Assembly: GCA_947034895.1 (NCBI GenBank)
Contig: OX344761.1
Location: 76,321,839-76,385,838 of the forward strand
From: Rhytidiadelphus loreus
Lineage: Eukaryota; Streptophyta; Bryopsida; Hypnales; Hylocomiaceae
DNA length: 64,000 nt
Reading direction: 5' to 3'
Shown piece after piece: positions 1-10,935 of this stretch (its first letter is position 1; the number at the start of each line of letters is the position of its first letter). Made by a program: the position numbers and the translations under genes. The notes beneath the pieces were generated by a model. That model made no database searches and was not told where the DNA came from. It saw nothing but the letters and a program-made list of their open reading frames with translations.

Positions 1-159
1 CTCGTTTCGCATCTCGTCGTTTAGAATGGACTCGTGCAAACAGGTACCGGAAATTTTTAGAGCAATGCTGTCAATGGATAAAAAGAATAGAAATATCGAA
101 AAGAATTTGGAAACTGACATATTTGCGAACTGGTGCAGTTTGAGTCGCCCACTTGAAAC

Positions 160-570
160 GGCCTCAGATCTTTGGGGACTTGAAAGTCCTGTTTCTTAGA
201 GCTCCGAGGATTTGAAAATGAACCTGTCTCAGTCTTAGAGCTTTCGGCACTTGAAAATCCCGGTTTTAGAGCTCTGGGGATTTGAAAATGATCTTAATTC
301 TAAGAGTTTTCGACATTTGAAAATCCTGTTTTGTAGAGCTACAGGCAGTGAAAGTCTCAGTATTTGGATCTTGTAAGCACTTGAAATTCCGAATGGTCAG
401 AGATTTGAGGACTTGAAAATCCTATTTTTTTTATGGGTCAGGCAATTGAGAGTCCTAGTTTTGGGAGATTGCGACTTTCAGAGGTCCAGGCAATTGAGAG
501 TCCCGGAGAAAACAAGTTCAGAGGTCCAGGCAACTTGAGAGTCCTAGTTTTGGGACACTTGCAAGTCTCC
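160..570. repeat. Degenerate tandem repeat upstream of the small plant gene
   Basis: A core like ACTTGAAAATCCTGTTTT followed by TTAGAGCTC or TCAGAGGTCCAGG recurs about nine times, near 181, 252, 319, 349, 382, 414, 448, 494 and 536. Spacing is 30-46 bases or about 70, so the basic unit is about 33 bases and some units have been lost or fused. Later copies read TTGAGAGTCC instead of TTGAAAATCC. It lies directly 5' of the coding exon at 661 and may be intron, promoter or an old minisatellite. Confidence 0.6.
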
Positions 571-660
571 AGGGGCATAATTTCGACGCTATGAACCAAT
601 CTCGCCACTTACTGAATAATTATGATCATACATGTGAGCCTGCTGCATCTTCATCTGCAG

Positions 661-954
661 GTGGATGGAGGGGGGGATTCGCTTCGGAGAATTCGTCCTG
701 CGGGAGTGGAGGAGGAGGAAGAAAGCATGGCGGAGCCCGCCGTGTGGCAAAGGGCGATTCTGCGAGGAGAGCGGTGCTCTCCTCTTTCCTTTTCCGGACT
801 CGTTCTGTATGACGAGAAGGGCAATCAATTGCCCAGTTTCTGTGAGGAAACCAAAGAACCAATCTTGCACAAGAATCCGCCCACAATGGAGGACCGGGTG
901 AGAGCGCCACGCTTTGGCTCCGCGTCTGGAAGCGAACTGGAGACGGGGTTTTGA
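661..954 (+). CDS. Small plant-specific protein, terminal exon (partial)
   Basis: The open frame begins after a good acceptor (CATCTTCATCTGCAG, ending at 660) and runs to TGA at 952-954, giving about 97 residues. It contains EPAVWQRAILRGERC followed by SPLSFSGLVLYDEKGN. That matches a family of short, uncharacterised plant proteins that carry a W-Q-x-x-I-L-x-G-x-x-C segment followed by F-S-G-x-x-x-Y-D. An acidic run (EEEEE) precedes it and a charged, low-complexity tail follows. The first exon and start codon are not resolved; they may lie in the repeat-rich 1-600 region or before the window, though an ATG at 622 would also open the frame without splicing. This stretch is much richer in G and C than its surroundings, as expected for coding DNA. 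The function is unknown, and the family match is from memory of the motif only. Confidence 0.5.
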   Translation: MDGGGDSLRRIRPAGVEEEEESMAEPAVWQRAILRGERCSPLSFSGLVLYDEKGNQLPSFCEETKEPILHKNPPTMEDRVRAPRFGSASGSELETGF

Positions 955-3396
955 AGAGGTTGGGGTCCATTCCATTACAAAGACATCATTCTCAAAGACT
1001 TGCACGAAATCAAAACTCTACGAGGAGCTTACACTTTGAAGAACAGAGGATTGCATTGCAAGTGTCCAATTTGGTAAAGAAACTGCCAATTGTAGAGTAG
1101 AAATCGCAAGATTAGACACACCTCCAAGGTAGAGGCTCCATTACCCATACAGTACAGCGCGCATTAGGGTTCCGTTGACCATACATGATTTGTGCTAAGT
1201 GTGAAAATACATAATCTGTGGACATTTAGATTTTTGCAATCCATTTTTAGTTTAACACAAACTAAATGTGCAAAATTTAAGATGGTACAAGTTTCTAGAT
1301 TGTTGTAGGAAAAGGTTCAAGGTTCACCTGGATGCTGAATGGAAGCTCTCCCTTACAGTATAATGGTGAATGACGACTTTACATTAGTCTAAGATAGGAT
1401 TCGGAGTCACAACTGCCTGTGGAGCCAAGTTTGGAATGAAAGCTCAGAATTTATGACTGAGAAACTCAAACTGTGCTGATGCTATGAGCTCCTGATTAAG
1501 TTATGGAACCTTATGAATCGGTTTTTAGAAGCGTGTGCGCTTGGGGTGTGCATCAGAGCACTTGGATTTTGCTGCTTCTTTCTTGCAAAATTGATTTCGT
1601 GTGTTTTTGTGTCCAGAATTCAAACTGTTGCTCCTAGATAGAATTTCAAATTGCGTTTCCCAAGGGTCCAATTATTTCTCTATGCATGGCTTCTCTGACC
1701 ACCCCAGTGTCTCTTGATAATTAGTCTTTCAGTTTTTGATGTGATGCATTGATCTTTGAACTTGTGAATTAGAGGGTTTCTGGAGAAAAAGTGAAACAAT
1801 TGAAATCAAATCAAATTCTGTGTCAATGTAAGGGTAGTTAGTAGATCTAGCTCTGGCAAACTATTCTAATTGGAGTCTCAGGATAAGCGTGATTCTCTTT
1901 CGGTACTTCAGTTCTTGAAAACTCTCAAGGTATGAGTACCTATTGGAAGAAGTCCTTGAACATGTGTCTTTCTTTGAGTTTACCATTTTGTGTGCTCATT
2001 ACAATCTTTTCAACATGTGCTGTGTTTCATTTATGGTGACCCTGATAACAATCGAATTTTAAGTTGCAGCATTAGAAGCCCTCAAATTTTAAATCTTGGA
2101 CAAGAATATGTTCAAAATATTTGTGGCAAAACGGTCTTGAATAAGCGGCAACAGTTCAAGCAATGTCATGCAATGACTTTTGTAAGAGTACTAGGCGGAA
2201 ATTCAGAAAATCAAGTACCAATTTTGATTATTCCATAAACGTATGCTCATCCAAAGTTGTCTTACCCATGCTCGACCTCTAATTCATTTGCACAACTCTG
2301 TGTTTTGGGGTTCTTTGAGCGGAGCTGGACGAAGTGACTCCGGTCCACAATTTTCAACCTCGGAAGCCGCTCCAGGGAGCATTGGAGTGCATGAGACTAT
2401 CATCTGCCAGCTCTTAACTTGCTCAAAGGCCTTTTTCTCTGTCTGCCCAAACGAAATTTGTGGAGGTTGACTGTCCAAAACGCAACATTGGTACAAGAAG
2501 TCCTGGCTCCAATCACTTTGCGAATCTACCAGCCTGGAGCCAACTAAGTCATCTCTCGATTAAATCACCCACGACCTGATTTGGAAGTACTGTCCACGTT
2601 ATCTGTTTCTTTGCAGGACAGGATGTCGTGAGGACTGGATTCTTCACAGCCACAGGTCTGTCCTTCTAGGGTTAAGATAACCATGCCGCCTCTTCTTCTT
2701 CTTCTATTTGTTAACAAAAACTCTGGCATTATTCCTGCATCCAGATTGCAGTAAGCTTTTTGATTCATGAGCTAGCAACAAACTTAAGTTAGTGTGTGTG
2801 TGTGTGTATCTTAGGCCATACAGTAAGCTTATACAGTACTTATTCAGATTTTACCTCGGATTGTTGGACATCTTGATCTGCTTTGCAGACAGTCGTTTGG
2901 ACCAGAAGCTGAGGACAAATTAATGTGATGTGAAGTTGCTCCTTGTTTCAGGTGTGTGTGATGGAAGAATATTAGTACGTCACACAAATCAATGTAAAGT
3001 GCTTGAAACATGAAGAAGCAGCAGAAGCAGATTCATTTGCAAGCCCACATTTCTTAGTAGTTTTGCAGCCTCTTTTTCTCGAAGTTTGGAAACTGGAAGT
3101 TATGAGTTTGGTACACGATGCTCCCTTAGCCAAACATGATTGGGTATGATAAGCAATAAAACTAATGAACTACCGTACATTCAATCACAAACTGCTGCTG
3201 CACTTTAACTAAGTTATCTAACTTAAGTTGGATGATGTAAGCTTCAGTGCAACTTGAAACAAAAATATCTATAAAACAAGTCCTGTTGGCAGTCTTGGCA
3301 CATTGGTCCTGAAGTCCACATTGCTATGTCTTGTGTCCTCTACAGTAGTGACACACTTTCACAGGCATCGATCTGAGGTCAGGTACTAACTACTAA
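955..3396. other. Non-coding: 3' flank of the small gene and intergenic DNA
   Basis: Only short unrelated open frames occur here (for example 2243-2470 + and 2284-2496 -). None has a recognisable motif or splice pattern. A short (GT)n run lies near 2792-2808. I see no gene. Confidence 0.5.
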
Positions 3397-3767
3397 GAGC
3401 ATCACCACCCGTCTTGCAAAATGCGGGGCCATCCAATTTGCAAGCCAAACTGCCCCACCCATTGCATGCTATAATCGCATTTTGTAAGATGGATTAGTTT
3501 CCAAATTTGGATCGTTTTACAAGGTCCACTAATGGGCTACAATGCTAAAGGTCAGTATTTTGGGGGAAAGTGCCAGTGCTCTTGTCTCATGTGGTTTGCA
3601 AGCCAATTTGCAAGCCATGCTTTGGCTTGCAAAATCCCCCATTTTGCAAGCCACCCAAGGCTTTTGCCCCAGCCTCTTAACAAGTTCATTCGTTTTGCAA
3701 GACGGGTGGGGCACTTTTGCAAGCCGCCTTGGACAAGTCATCCGTTTTGCAAGACGGGGGGATGCTC
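3397..3767. mobile_element. PIF/Harbinger-like MITE (371 bp)
   Basis: The left end GAGCATCACCACCCGTCTTG and the reverse complement of the right end (GAGCATCCCCCCGTCTTGCA) pair over about 25 bases. The element is flanked on both sides by TAA (3394-3396 and 3768-3770), the 3-bp target duplication typical of PIF/Harbinger (Tourist) elements. The interior is filled with the word TTTTGCAAG and its variants and has no transposase. The open frames inside it on both strands are shadows of this repeated word. Confidence 0.8.
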
Positions 3768-3976
3768 TAACAGTAGTTGAAGAGTATGAAACAGAGTAGA
3801 TTATGAATTGGAAACCCATCCATTTATATTATGACTTTGGATCCAAGAATCACTTCCTATGGTTTGAGATCAATGACTTAATAGGTAATTAAAAAAAATT
3901 CACAAGAGTGGCAACAAAAACAAGTAGATACAAGTTTAATTTGGGTGGAATAGGAAAAGATCCACAAGCATATCCA

Positions 3977-4206
3977 TAAGGTGGGAGCTCCTAAAACCAA
4001 CAATGTACCCAATGGCATCGTTCACTTTCTACATGTGATAGTCATTTTAGAACTTCAATATAGGTAAACCATAGATAACTTATTGTTTGTTGACCAAAGC
4101 AATAAGCCATCTATGATTTACCTACAGTTTAAATTCTAGAATCATTACCTTACCTAGAAAGTGACACTATTGGGTACACTCTTGATTTTGGATGCTCCTA
4201 CCATAA
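3977..4206. mobile_element. Near-complete foldback (hairpin) element, about 230 bp
   Basis: The left arm (3977-4090) and right arm (4104-4206) are imperfect reverse complements almost end to end. Paired blocks include ATAAGGTGGGAGC with GCTCCTACCATAAG, TGTACCCAAT with ATTGGGTACA, CACTTTCTA with TAGAAAGTG, and GGTAAACCATAGAT with ATCTATGATTTACC. Only about 13 bases form the loop. This looks like a MITE; a microRNA-type precursor is the alternative. Confidence 0.7.
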
Positions 4207-5213
4207 GACAGATTAAATCAATTCGGGGATCTAGTTGTGGTCATTCCCTTTAGTCTACATAGACTATGTTTCCATTATTGAATTCAATCTTGCATGTAGG
4301 CATTTTGGTGAGATTATTTGCCGCTACAAATAACACGGGATGACTGACTGAGATGCATGTACCATTGATTTTTTTTAGCCACTGCAGTGAGGTGATTGAA
4401 TAGTACCGTGAGAGCCAATATATATTCCCACCTCCCAGACCCACCACTTCAATCATCATTCATACTGTGAGTGGGGCTTCTCTCGGTCATCATCAAATGA
4501 ATTTGAACAGTAACCTCCGTAGGACATGATGCAACTAAAAAATTAAAACAAAGTCAGTGGTGGAATGGGACAAGCAAACCTGGGTATGATTTGGAAAAAG
4601 TGCACAGATGATTCAGAAAACGGCCCTTCGAGATAGATGATGGATAAACGGCTTTGGTACCAGCAAAGAAAGTGTTCATACCTAATGTCCAATTTTTGAG
4701 GCCACACATCCCAACAACAGAGGTGAAGGTTTTAGGTATGACCCACTAAGACACCTAAGTCTTGATGACTTAGATAGTAGAACTATCTCCAACAGACTCT
4801 TCATTTACGCTTGGTCAGTCATACAACTGGAGTTACTCTTCTTCTTCTGAATTTCTAAAGATTAAATAGAGGTAGGAGGTTCAAAAATTGATTGGGTTCT
4901 AATGCGTTTCATGTTCAAGAATGAGTGACATGTTCCTTGAAATATCTATTACTGTCATTGATAAGGTAGGTAGGCTTAAAGGGATGGTTTATGGAACTTC
5001 TACCTTAATGCAAGTTTGAGAGGGTGAATTTGAACGTGCGTGACAATTGTTATCACGTGTTGAAACTTCACTTGAATCTCCCCCAATGGGTATTTTAATT
5101 TCCACTTTCTCCATTGCTTAGTTTTCCATGCTTTTCTTCAAAGATGGATTAATATTTTGCTTTCATGCCAGAAAGATGGAAGGACTTTGTCATAAGGGCA
5201 TCTTCAGTCCATT
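4207..5213. other. Intergenic DNA, no gene seen
   Basis: An open frame of 69 codons on the minus strand (4250-4459) has no recognisable motif and no splice partners. The rest is AT-rich and closed in all frames. Confidence 0.5.
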
Positions 5214-5360
5214 CCTCCAATTACTAGCTCTAACCAAATAAAATTCTAACTTTTCTAATTAAAACTTGAAAATTTATATCATTGGAAGTTGGTGCTTCCA
5301 ATAATACAAATTTCGAGTTTCAATTAGAAATTGGTGGAAGGTTAGAAGTTTGTTTGGAGG
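5214..5360. mobile_element. Hairpin MITE-like element
   Basis: Nested inverted pairs lie around a centre at 5291: CCTCCAATTACTAGCTCTAA (5214-5233) with GGTTAGAAGTTTGTTTGGAG (5340-5359), 5252-5275 with 5308-5330 (about 23 bases, roughly three mismatches), and ATTGGAAG with CTTCCAAT at the tip. The sequence just outside on the left, GGGCATCTTCAGTCC, resembles a plant MITE terminus, but no matching right terminus is evident. Confidence 0.6.
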
Positions 5361-5740
5361 GGCAATTTTGAGAGTTAGAAGAGGAGTTAGAAAACACTTA
5401 GGTGTATGCATTTTGGATTTGTGTTGTTATTGTTTTCAATTTTATTCATCAAATTTTTTTTTTCAAATTTGAGCATAGCTAATGAAATGAAACACAAACT
5501 GTACTTTTGACTCCACTTTCCAAACTTTAATAATTTCAAAAATTTAGCAATTTAATACAAATATAAATTAACATGTTAGTAGGAACTTCTTTTGATTTTT
5601 CAATATAGAATGAGCGACGAAGAATTTTGGTTTCCCTTATGATATTCTCTATAACAATGCTCACATAATTATAGAGAGAATTTTAAATGTTGAAATTCTT
5701 TAGTATGTGACATGAATTTTCTTCACAATTTTTCCATGAA

Positions 5741-6315
5741 CCTCTAAAGGACCAAGGGGTAGTTAAATTTTCAAAATTGTGAAGATGTATTATAAAATTC
5801 AACTTAGAATAATAATCTAATGATGACTTTTAAACAATAGTTGTAAAATATGATCCGTAGATCATATCCATATGGTTAGATCAATTAGTACACAAACCAA
5901 TATTTTTCAATAAATTTGAAACCAAAAATTGAATATTCCTTATAAAATCAATTGTAGATTGAATATTTGTAATTTTTACAAGATTTTTTTCCTTGAAGTT
6001 CAAAATTTTAAATTCTCATCATTGTGATTTTGAAGATTTTTGTTTTACTTTTTCATTCAAGTCATTTTGGAAGGGTCATTTTTTAATTGAAAAGATTATT
6101 TTTTGAGGCAAGACCTACTAATACCTATTGAATAACAAAATATTTACAAAAGCAAAGTCTTCAAAATCTATACCATACAAATCTTAAAGAACTGACACAA
6201 AAATCTTGAAAAAAGATTAAAAAAAAAAAGCACGTTTTTGTGTACTTGGGATGTATTTATGTTTATTATGAGGTTCACTCATTATTCAAAATTTGAATGT
6301 GTGGTCCTTTAGGGG
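5741..6315. mobile_element. TTAA-flanked element A (575 bp, non-autonomous)
   Basis: The left terminus CCTCTAAAGGACCA and the reverse complement of the right terminus, CCCCTAAAGGACCA, match at 13 of 14 bases. The right flank is TTAA (6316-6319); the left flank is TGAA (5737-5740), one change from TTAA. The interior is AT-rich with no coding potential. It shares its termini with the element at 37790-40432. Confidence 0.6.
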
Positions 6316-6319
6316 TTAA

Positions 6320-7829
6320 ACAACAATTCATGTCCACGCTTAGTCAAATTTTCACTAGTTTTTTCTATGTAAAATATTCATTCCAAAAATACCATTAGAT
6401 GTTATATGAGGCCTCTCAGAGACTATCTAACTGTTGTTCACCATCTTGTGAACCATGGCCGGACAATCACATTATTTAATAATAATAAAAATAAAATGAT
6501 AAAAATAATAAATTCAAAGAATATATTTAAATTTTTTAATAATATTTAAAAAATTAAAAAATAATGTAGTCCGACATGGCAGTCTCTCTACCACATTAGA
6601 CTGTTGGTTCTGCGACGTTTCCACAATCCAAAAACGTTGGAGAACTTGCAATCTCTCAATGGGCTGAAAAATCATCTAATGAATATTTTTCTTATATAGT
6701 AATATATGTCTACATTTTTATATAATTAAAAAAACAAAAATCAATTTTATATGATATTTTTAGTATTTTTTTTGGTAAGAATAATAGTAATTAAGAAAGA
6801 GCTTTAAATTGTATGAAAATTTGACCAAAAAGGAGATAATAGTGATAATTATGATGGTGTGATTGGTATATTCCTTGAGCTCAAATAAAAGGAAATTAAA
6901 TAGGAAAAAATTCAAAAATTATAAAGATTTATACTAGTTAAGGCAAAAAAACCTAGAGTTGGGCTAGTTGAAAGTGTATGTAACTAACCTATATGCCTCC
7001 ATGCAATGAACTCCTACCTTATTTATGCTCAAATTTGGCCCAGATGACCCTTAGTCAAATGAGGGCAACACCCTATGAAGCTATGACCACCCCAAAAGAT
7101 GCCCTGGCACCCTACCATCATCTAACATCTTCTCAAGGAGGCTAAGGCAACATCCTATGCCAAAATCTCCATGAAAATCACAAAGAGGGCATCGAATGGG
7201 ACAAAATTGAGTCCTAAGAATTATCTATTGTCTATTACATGGTCACAAACTCCAAACACAAACAACAAATTACAAAGCTCATATAGCCCAAACCACAATT
7301 TTCAATAACAAGGTGCAATGAAGATTGCAATTATCTCAAATGCAAGTGCAAAAATAATAATAAATTCTTGAGTCGCTTTGCCTCTTTCTAGGGGCAATAG
7401 ACCTTTTGCCCTAGAAAAAGATCGCCACTACCTTGTCTTTGCTTTGAATTCAACAAGCTTTAGCTTTTTAGAAAATTAATTTGCCAATCTACATCCTCCC
7501 AAACTTTTAGATTGTTCTAAATCATCATTTTTCCAAATTTGTTTGTCGAAATTGGTAGTAGATAATTGACCTCCTACTCTAAGACAAGCTCTAAGACCTC
7601 TTATCCTAAATTGAAGTAGGTAGTCTACATTCTCCTCATAAAAATCTCCTTAGTTTATGTCAAAAATTCCAATAATCCAAAAAATATATTTAAAACATCA
7701 TGCATGCAATAAATGCACCAAAAAAGAGGGAGAAAGAGAGAGTTCCTAACCCTAATTTTCATAAACTAAACCCTATTAATGGTCTAATTTTCAATACTAA
7801 TTTCATCTTGTACAAATTTATTGTTAATG
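6320..7829. other. AT-rich intergenic DNA, no gene seen
   Basis: A weak inverted repeat surrounds 6452-6585 (CCATGGCCGGACAATCACAT pairs imperfectly with a block at 6548-6575). No open frame of note and no other structure. Confidence 0.45.
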
Positions 7830-7921
7830 CACTAACTTACTGAAAAATACGCTAAATTAGTGCAAAACATGCTAAACTAGTGAAAACCCCACTAACTTAT
7901 TGTGAAACCACTAATTTACTG
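7830..7921. repeat. Short tandem repeat, about 20-nt unit, five copies
   Basis: CACTAACTTACTG, CTAAATTAGTG, CTAAACTAGTG, CTAACTTATTG and CTAATTTACTG follow one another with short A-rich spacers. Confidence 0.6.
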
Positions 7922-7963
7922 TTTTTTTCTCCAATTTCTGAACACTACTAAGTACTAACTAGA

Positions 7964-8079
7964 TTTGTGTTTTTTGTATTTGTTATTTTTTTGGTTTCTA
8001 ATTTTGTGTTTTTTGCATTTGCTATTTTTTTGGTTTCTAATCTTTTGATTTTTGTATTTGCTATTTTTTTATTCTCATT
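7964..8079. repeat. T-rich tandem repeat, about 40-nt unit, three copies
   Basis: The block GTGTTTTTTGTATTTG followed by TTATTTTTTTGGTTTCTAAT occurs three times with small changes. It produces a long hydrophobic open frame on the plus strand that I regard as an artefact. Confidence 0.65.
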
Positions 8080-8745
8080 CTTTTTTTCCTTTCTTTTCTT
8101 GGTTTTTGACTTATCTCTACTGCCATTTCCTACTTGTAGTATTTTGTTCCCACTTTCTCCCCATTTTTACTAGTTACCTAATTTGCTTAATTTTCCAAAT
8201 GTTACTTGAAGTCTTTTCTATTTTAAACTCCTACTTTTATTCCTAAATTTTTTCCAACATTTTTACCTAATTGTATTTCCTAATTTTCACACCATTCTTC
8301 AAAAGTTTCCATGACATGAAACTCCTTAATGTATAAGTTTTAGGTTAAGCTTCCTTTCAACTTCATAATATGTAATTCATTAGGAAAAATTTGAAGCCAA
8401 CAAAGAGCCACTAGTTTGGAGTAGCAATAATGTAATTAGAGAAAAAAAGTAATTAAAAAACATTATTATTTTTTGTTTGAATCCAATGTGGCACTACTAG
8501 TGCCGCATCATATTGGCAATTTAAAATTTAAAAAAATTAAAATTAATTCTTATTTTTTAATTTTCTTGTAATTGCATTGTTGCTGGAATTTAAACATTTT
8601 TGTAACAGTCTTGTTGAGGCCTTCAATTTTTTGTAATGTTCACCCAATTTGTTAATATTTTCTTCATTCTAAATAATGAACTAGTGTGGTGGCTCACAAA
8701 AGTGATGTATTTTAAGCTTCCAAGAAGCTACTTTCAAAGTGTTAC
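8080..8745. other. AT-rich intergenic DNA, no gene seen
   Basis: A small palindrome, GGCACTACTAGTGCC, lies near 8490-8504 inside a longer imperfect inverted repeat (CCAAT...ATTGG). Nothing else is recognisable. Confidence 0.45.
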
Positions 8746-8870
8746 TTTCTCTGAGTCATGAGTTTAGAAGCATTTAAAATCAATAACTATTTGAAAATTG
8801 AGATTTGACATTGAAACTGCCCCTTGTAAATGCATTCAAAGTCTTATGATAAACTCATGACTCAGAGAAA
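8746..8870. repeat. Perfect 21-nt inverted repeat with 83-nt loop
   Basis: TTTCTCTGAGTCATGAGTTT(A) at 8746-8766 is the exact reverse complement of 8850-8870. The flanks show only weak further pairing. It may be a MITE remnant or a small-RNA hairpin. Confidence 0.65.
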
Positions 8871-10762
8871 TCAATGTGATTTCTTCTTGTAAAAAAAAAA
8901 AAAAAAGTTTATTTGCTTGTGTATTGAATTTGAGCATACAAATGCAAAGGGATTGAATTTGAATACAAAGTTAGAGGCCCAAATTCAATAAAATATGGTC
9001 AAGTTTAAGAAAATACGGTGACTACTGGAATTCAACACTATATATCAACATCATTTATTTTATAGGCAAATTTTCTCCAAATTTTCTCTATTTCTCCAAA
9101 TTCTTACTTAATTGTTGTATTGGCTATTTTTATTCATTCAAGGCCTAACAACTTTTTGACAATGGAGTTTCAATGAATTGTCCCACTTTGATATTTTTTG
9201 CACATGGATGTGCTTAAATTTTTTTGTTTTAATTGTGCAATAGTAAAGACTACTTTATTTAGTATACATAGAATTAACTGTGAAAATTATTGATTGTTGA
9301 ATTTTTAGATTATAACAATTTTAGATGATCAACTTTATAGGCAAAAAATGCAGCTTTGGGGGAAGAAAAATTATAAGAAGATGAATAATTCTTTTTTACC
9401 CCTTCTAAAAAATTTCATTGGAATCTAAGTCAAATTTATTATTTTTTAATTTAGAAAAATGAGAAATAAAAAACTCTCTCAAATTTGTACACATCGTCAA
9501 ACAAAAGTAGTAGAAAGTCAAAATTGACCAAATTAGATCCTACAAAATTAAAAAGAATTTAATGTATGTGTCAATTTATGAAATTCAACAATTGATATTA
9601 CTAGCATATCATTTGGAACATCTTCAAAAAATTTGGAATCATTCTAATTATTTTGTGTTCTTAATCACACTAGATTGAACCTTGTATTTTTAATTAAAAT
9701 TGATAAAAATACAATTTTGAAATTTTTTCTCCACATCCAATTTGTTTGTACATAGTAAAAACTAAAAATGCCCAAGAAAATGTTTTTTTTCCCATTCCTA
9801 CTATTCCTTTCATTGTAATAAAAATTATGCTTATGCCCTTTTCTAATATACTACATTTCCTAAACAAAAATTTAAATACTTCTAACATTAATGTTTCACC
9901 CTACCAAAAATTTGCCATTGAAAATTTGAAGAAGACACATTTTGTCTTTTTAATCCTTGAGGGGCTATACTACAACGGATGGGTAGGAATGGAAGAAATT
10001 GTCAAGAAATACCTCCAAGAAAATATAAGACTTACCAAATTTTTTACAGAGATTTCCTAATTTTAAATAAAAATATGGATGAAAAAAGAAGTGATGGATG
10101 GATGCATGAAAATGCACTATTTTTCTGTCGCCCTACCAACGAGAAGACAAAATGAAATCTCTGGCACAGGGTTGCCCATCAGCGATCCCAGAACCAATTC
10201 TCGGTTATTCGCCCCAAGGCTATAACCGTGGCCTATGTGAAGCTATTTCCGCGAACCCTGAATCTATTGGTGGAAACAGGGAGATAATTTTGAATTTGAA
10301 ATGTATTTTTTTGTCTACATTTTTTTTTTGTTGTAGAGTGGAAGATGCTAAGTGTTTGGAAATGTAATGCAAGATTGAAAACTACTTTTGGAGATTTTTG
10401 GAGCATGAAGTGCTATGAGACAATTGCATATGACAAACATTTGGCGAATTTTTGATTCAAAGTGAATTGCAATAGAATATTTACAGGTTTCAACATTTTT
10501 TTATTTCAAAATCGTGCTCCTAAAAACACAATACACTTGCCACTAGCAAGAGAATTGAACCCTTTGAAATGCCCAAACGCATGCTAGTGTTTTGCACATC
10601 ACTAGACATTCAAGACACATTAGTGGGTTAGATTAAAAAGGTCCAAAAAACGCCCAAAGTAGCCCAAGCTCCATGTCGCCTCAATGATGCTTCAGTTGCA
10701 GCAGGTCGGAGTAGTGGCAGAACCCAAAACTGCAGCAGTAGTGATCCCAGAGACCTAGAACT
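8871..10762. other. AT-rich intergenic DNA, no gene seen
   Basis: Open frames around 9694-10060 on both strands overlap one another and carry no motif. A GC-richer patch at 10160-10275 stands out; it starts CAGGGTT and ends AACCCTG, but no target duplication is visible. Confidence 0.4.
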
Positions 10763-10897
10763 GTTTCTTTGTCAAGGAGAACTTGAGTTGCAAGTCCAGC
10801 ATAATCTCATGAAAACTAAGGGAAAGAAAAGCATTTCTTTGTCAAAGAGAACTTGAGTTGCAAGTCAAGCATAACCTCAAGAAAACTAAGTGAAAAA
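10763..10897. repeat. 71-bp tandem duplication
   Basis: The block starting TTTCTTTGTCAAGGAGAACT at 10763 is repeated from 10834 with few changes. It sits just beyond the 3' end of the hAT relic. Confidence 0.8.
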
Positions 10898-10935
10898 AAA
10901 TTTGATGTTGAGGATATTGACCCTACCACTTTGCT

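Noticed and set aside
7967..8246. Hydrophobic Phe/Leu-rich open frames
   Set aside because: They are products of a T-rich tandem repeat rather than a membrane protein gene.
10167..10260. Segment starting CAGGGTT and ending AACCCTG, considered as a small hAT-type element
   Set aside because: Only seven bases pair and the flanking eight bases differ, so there is no target duplication.
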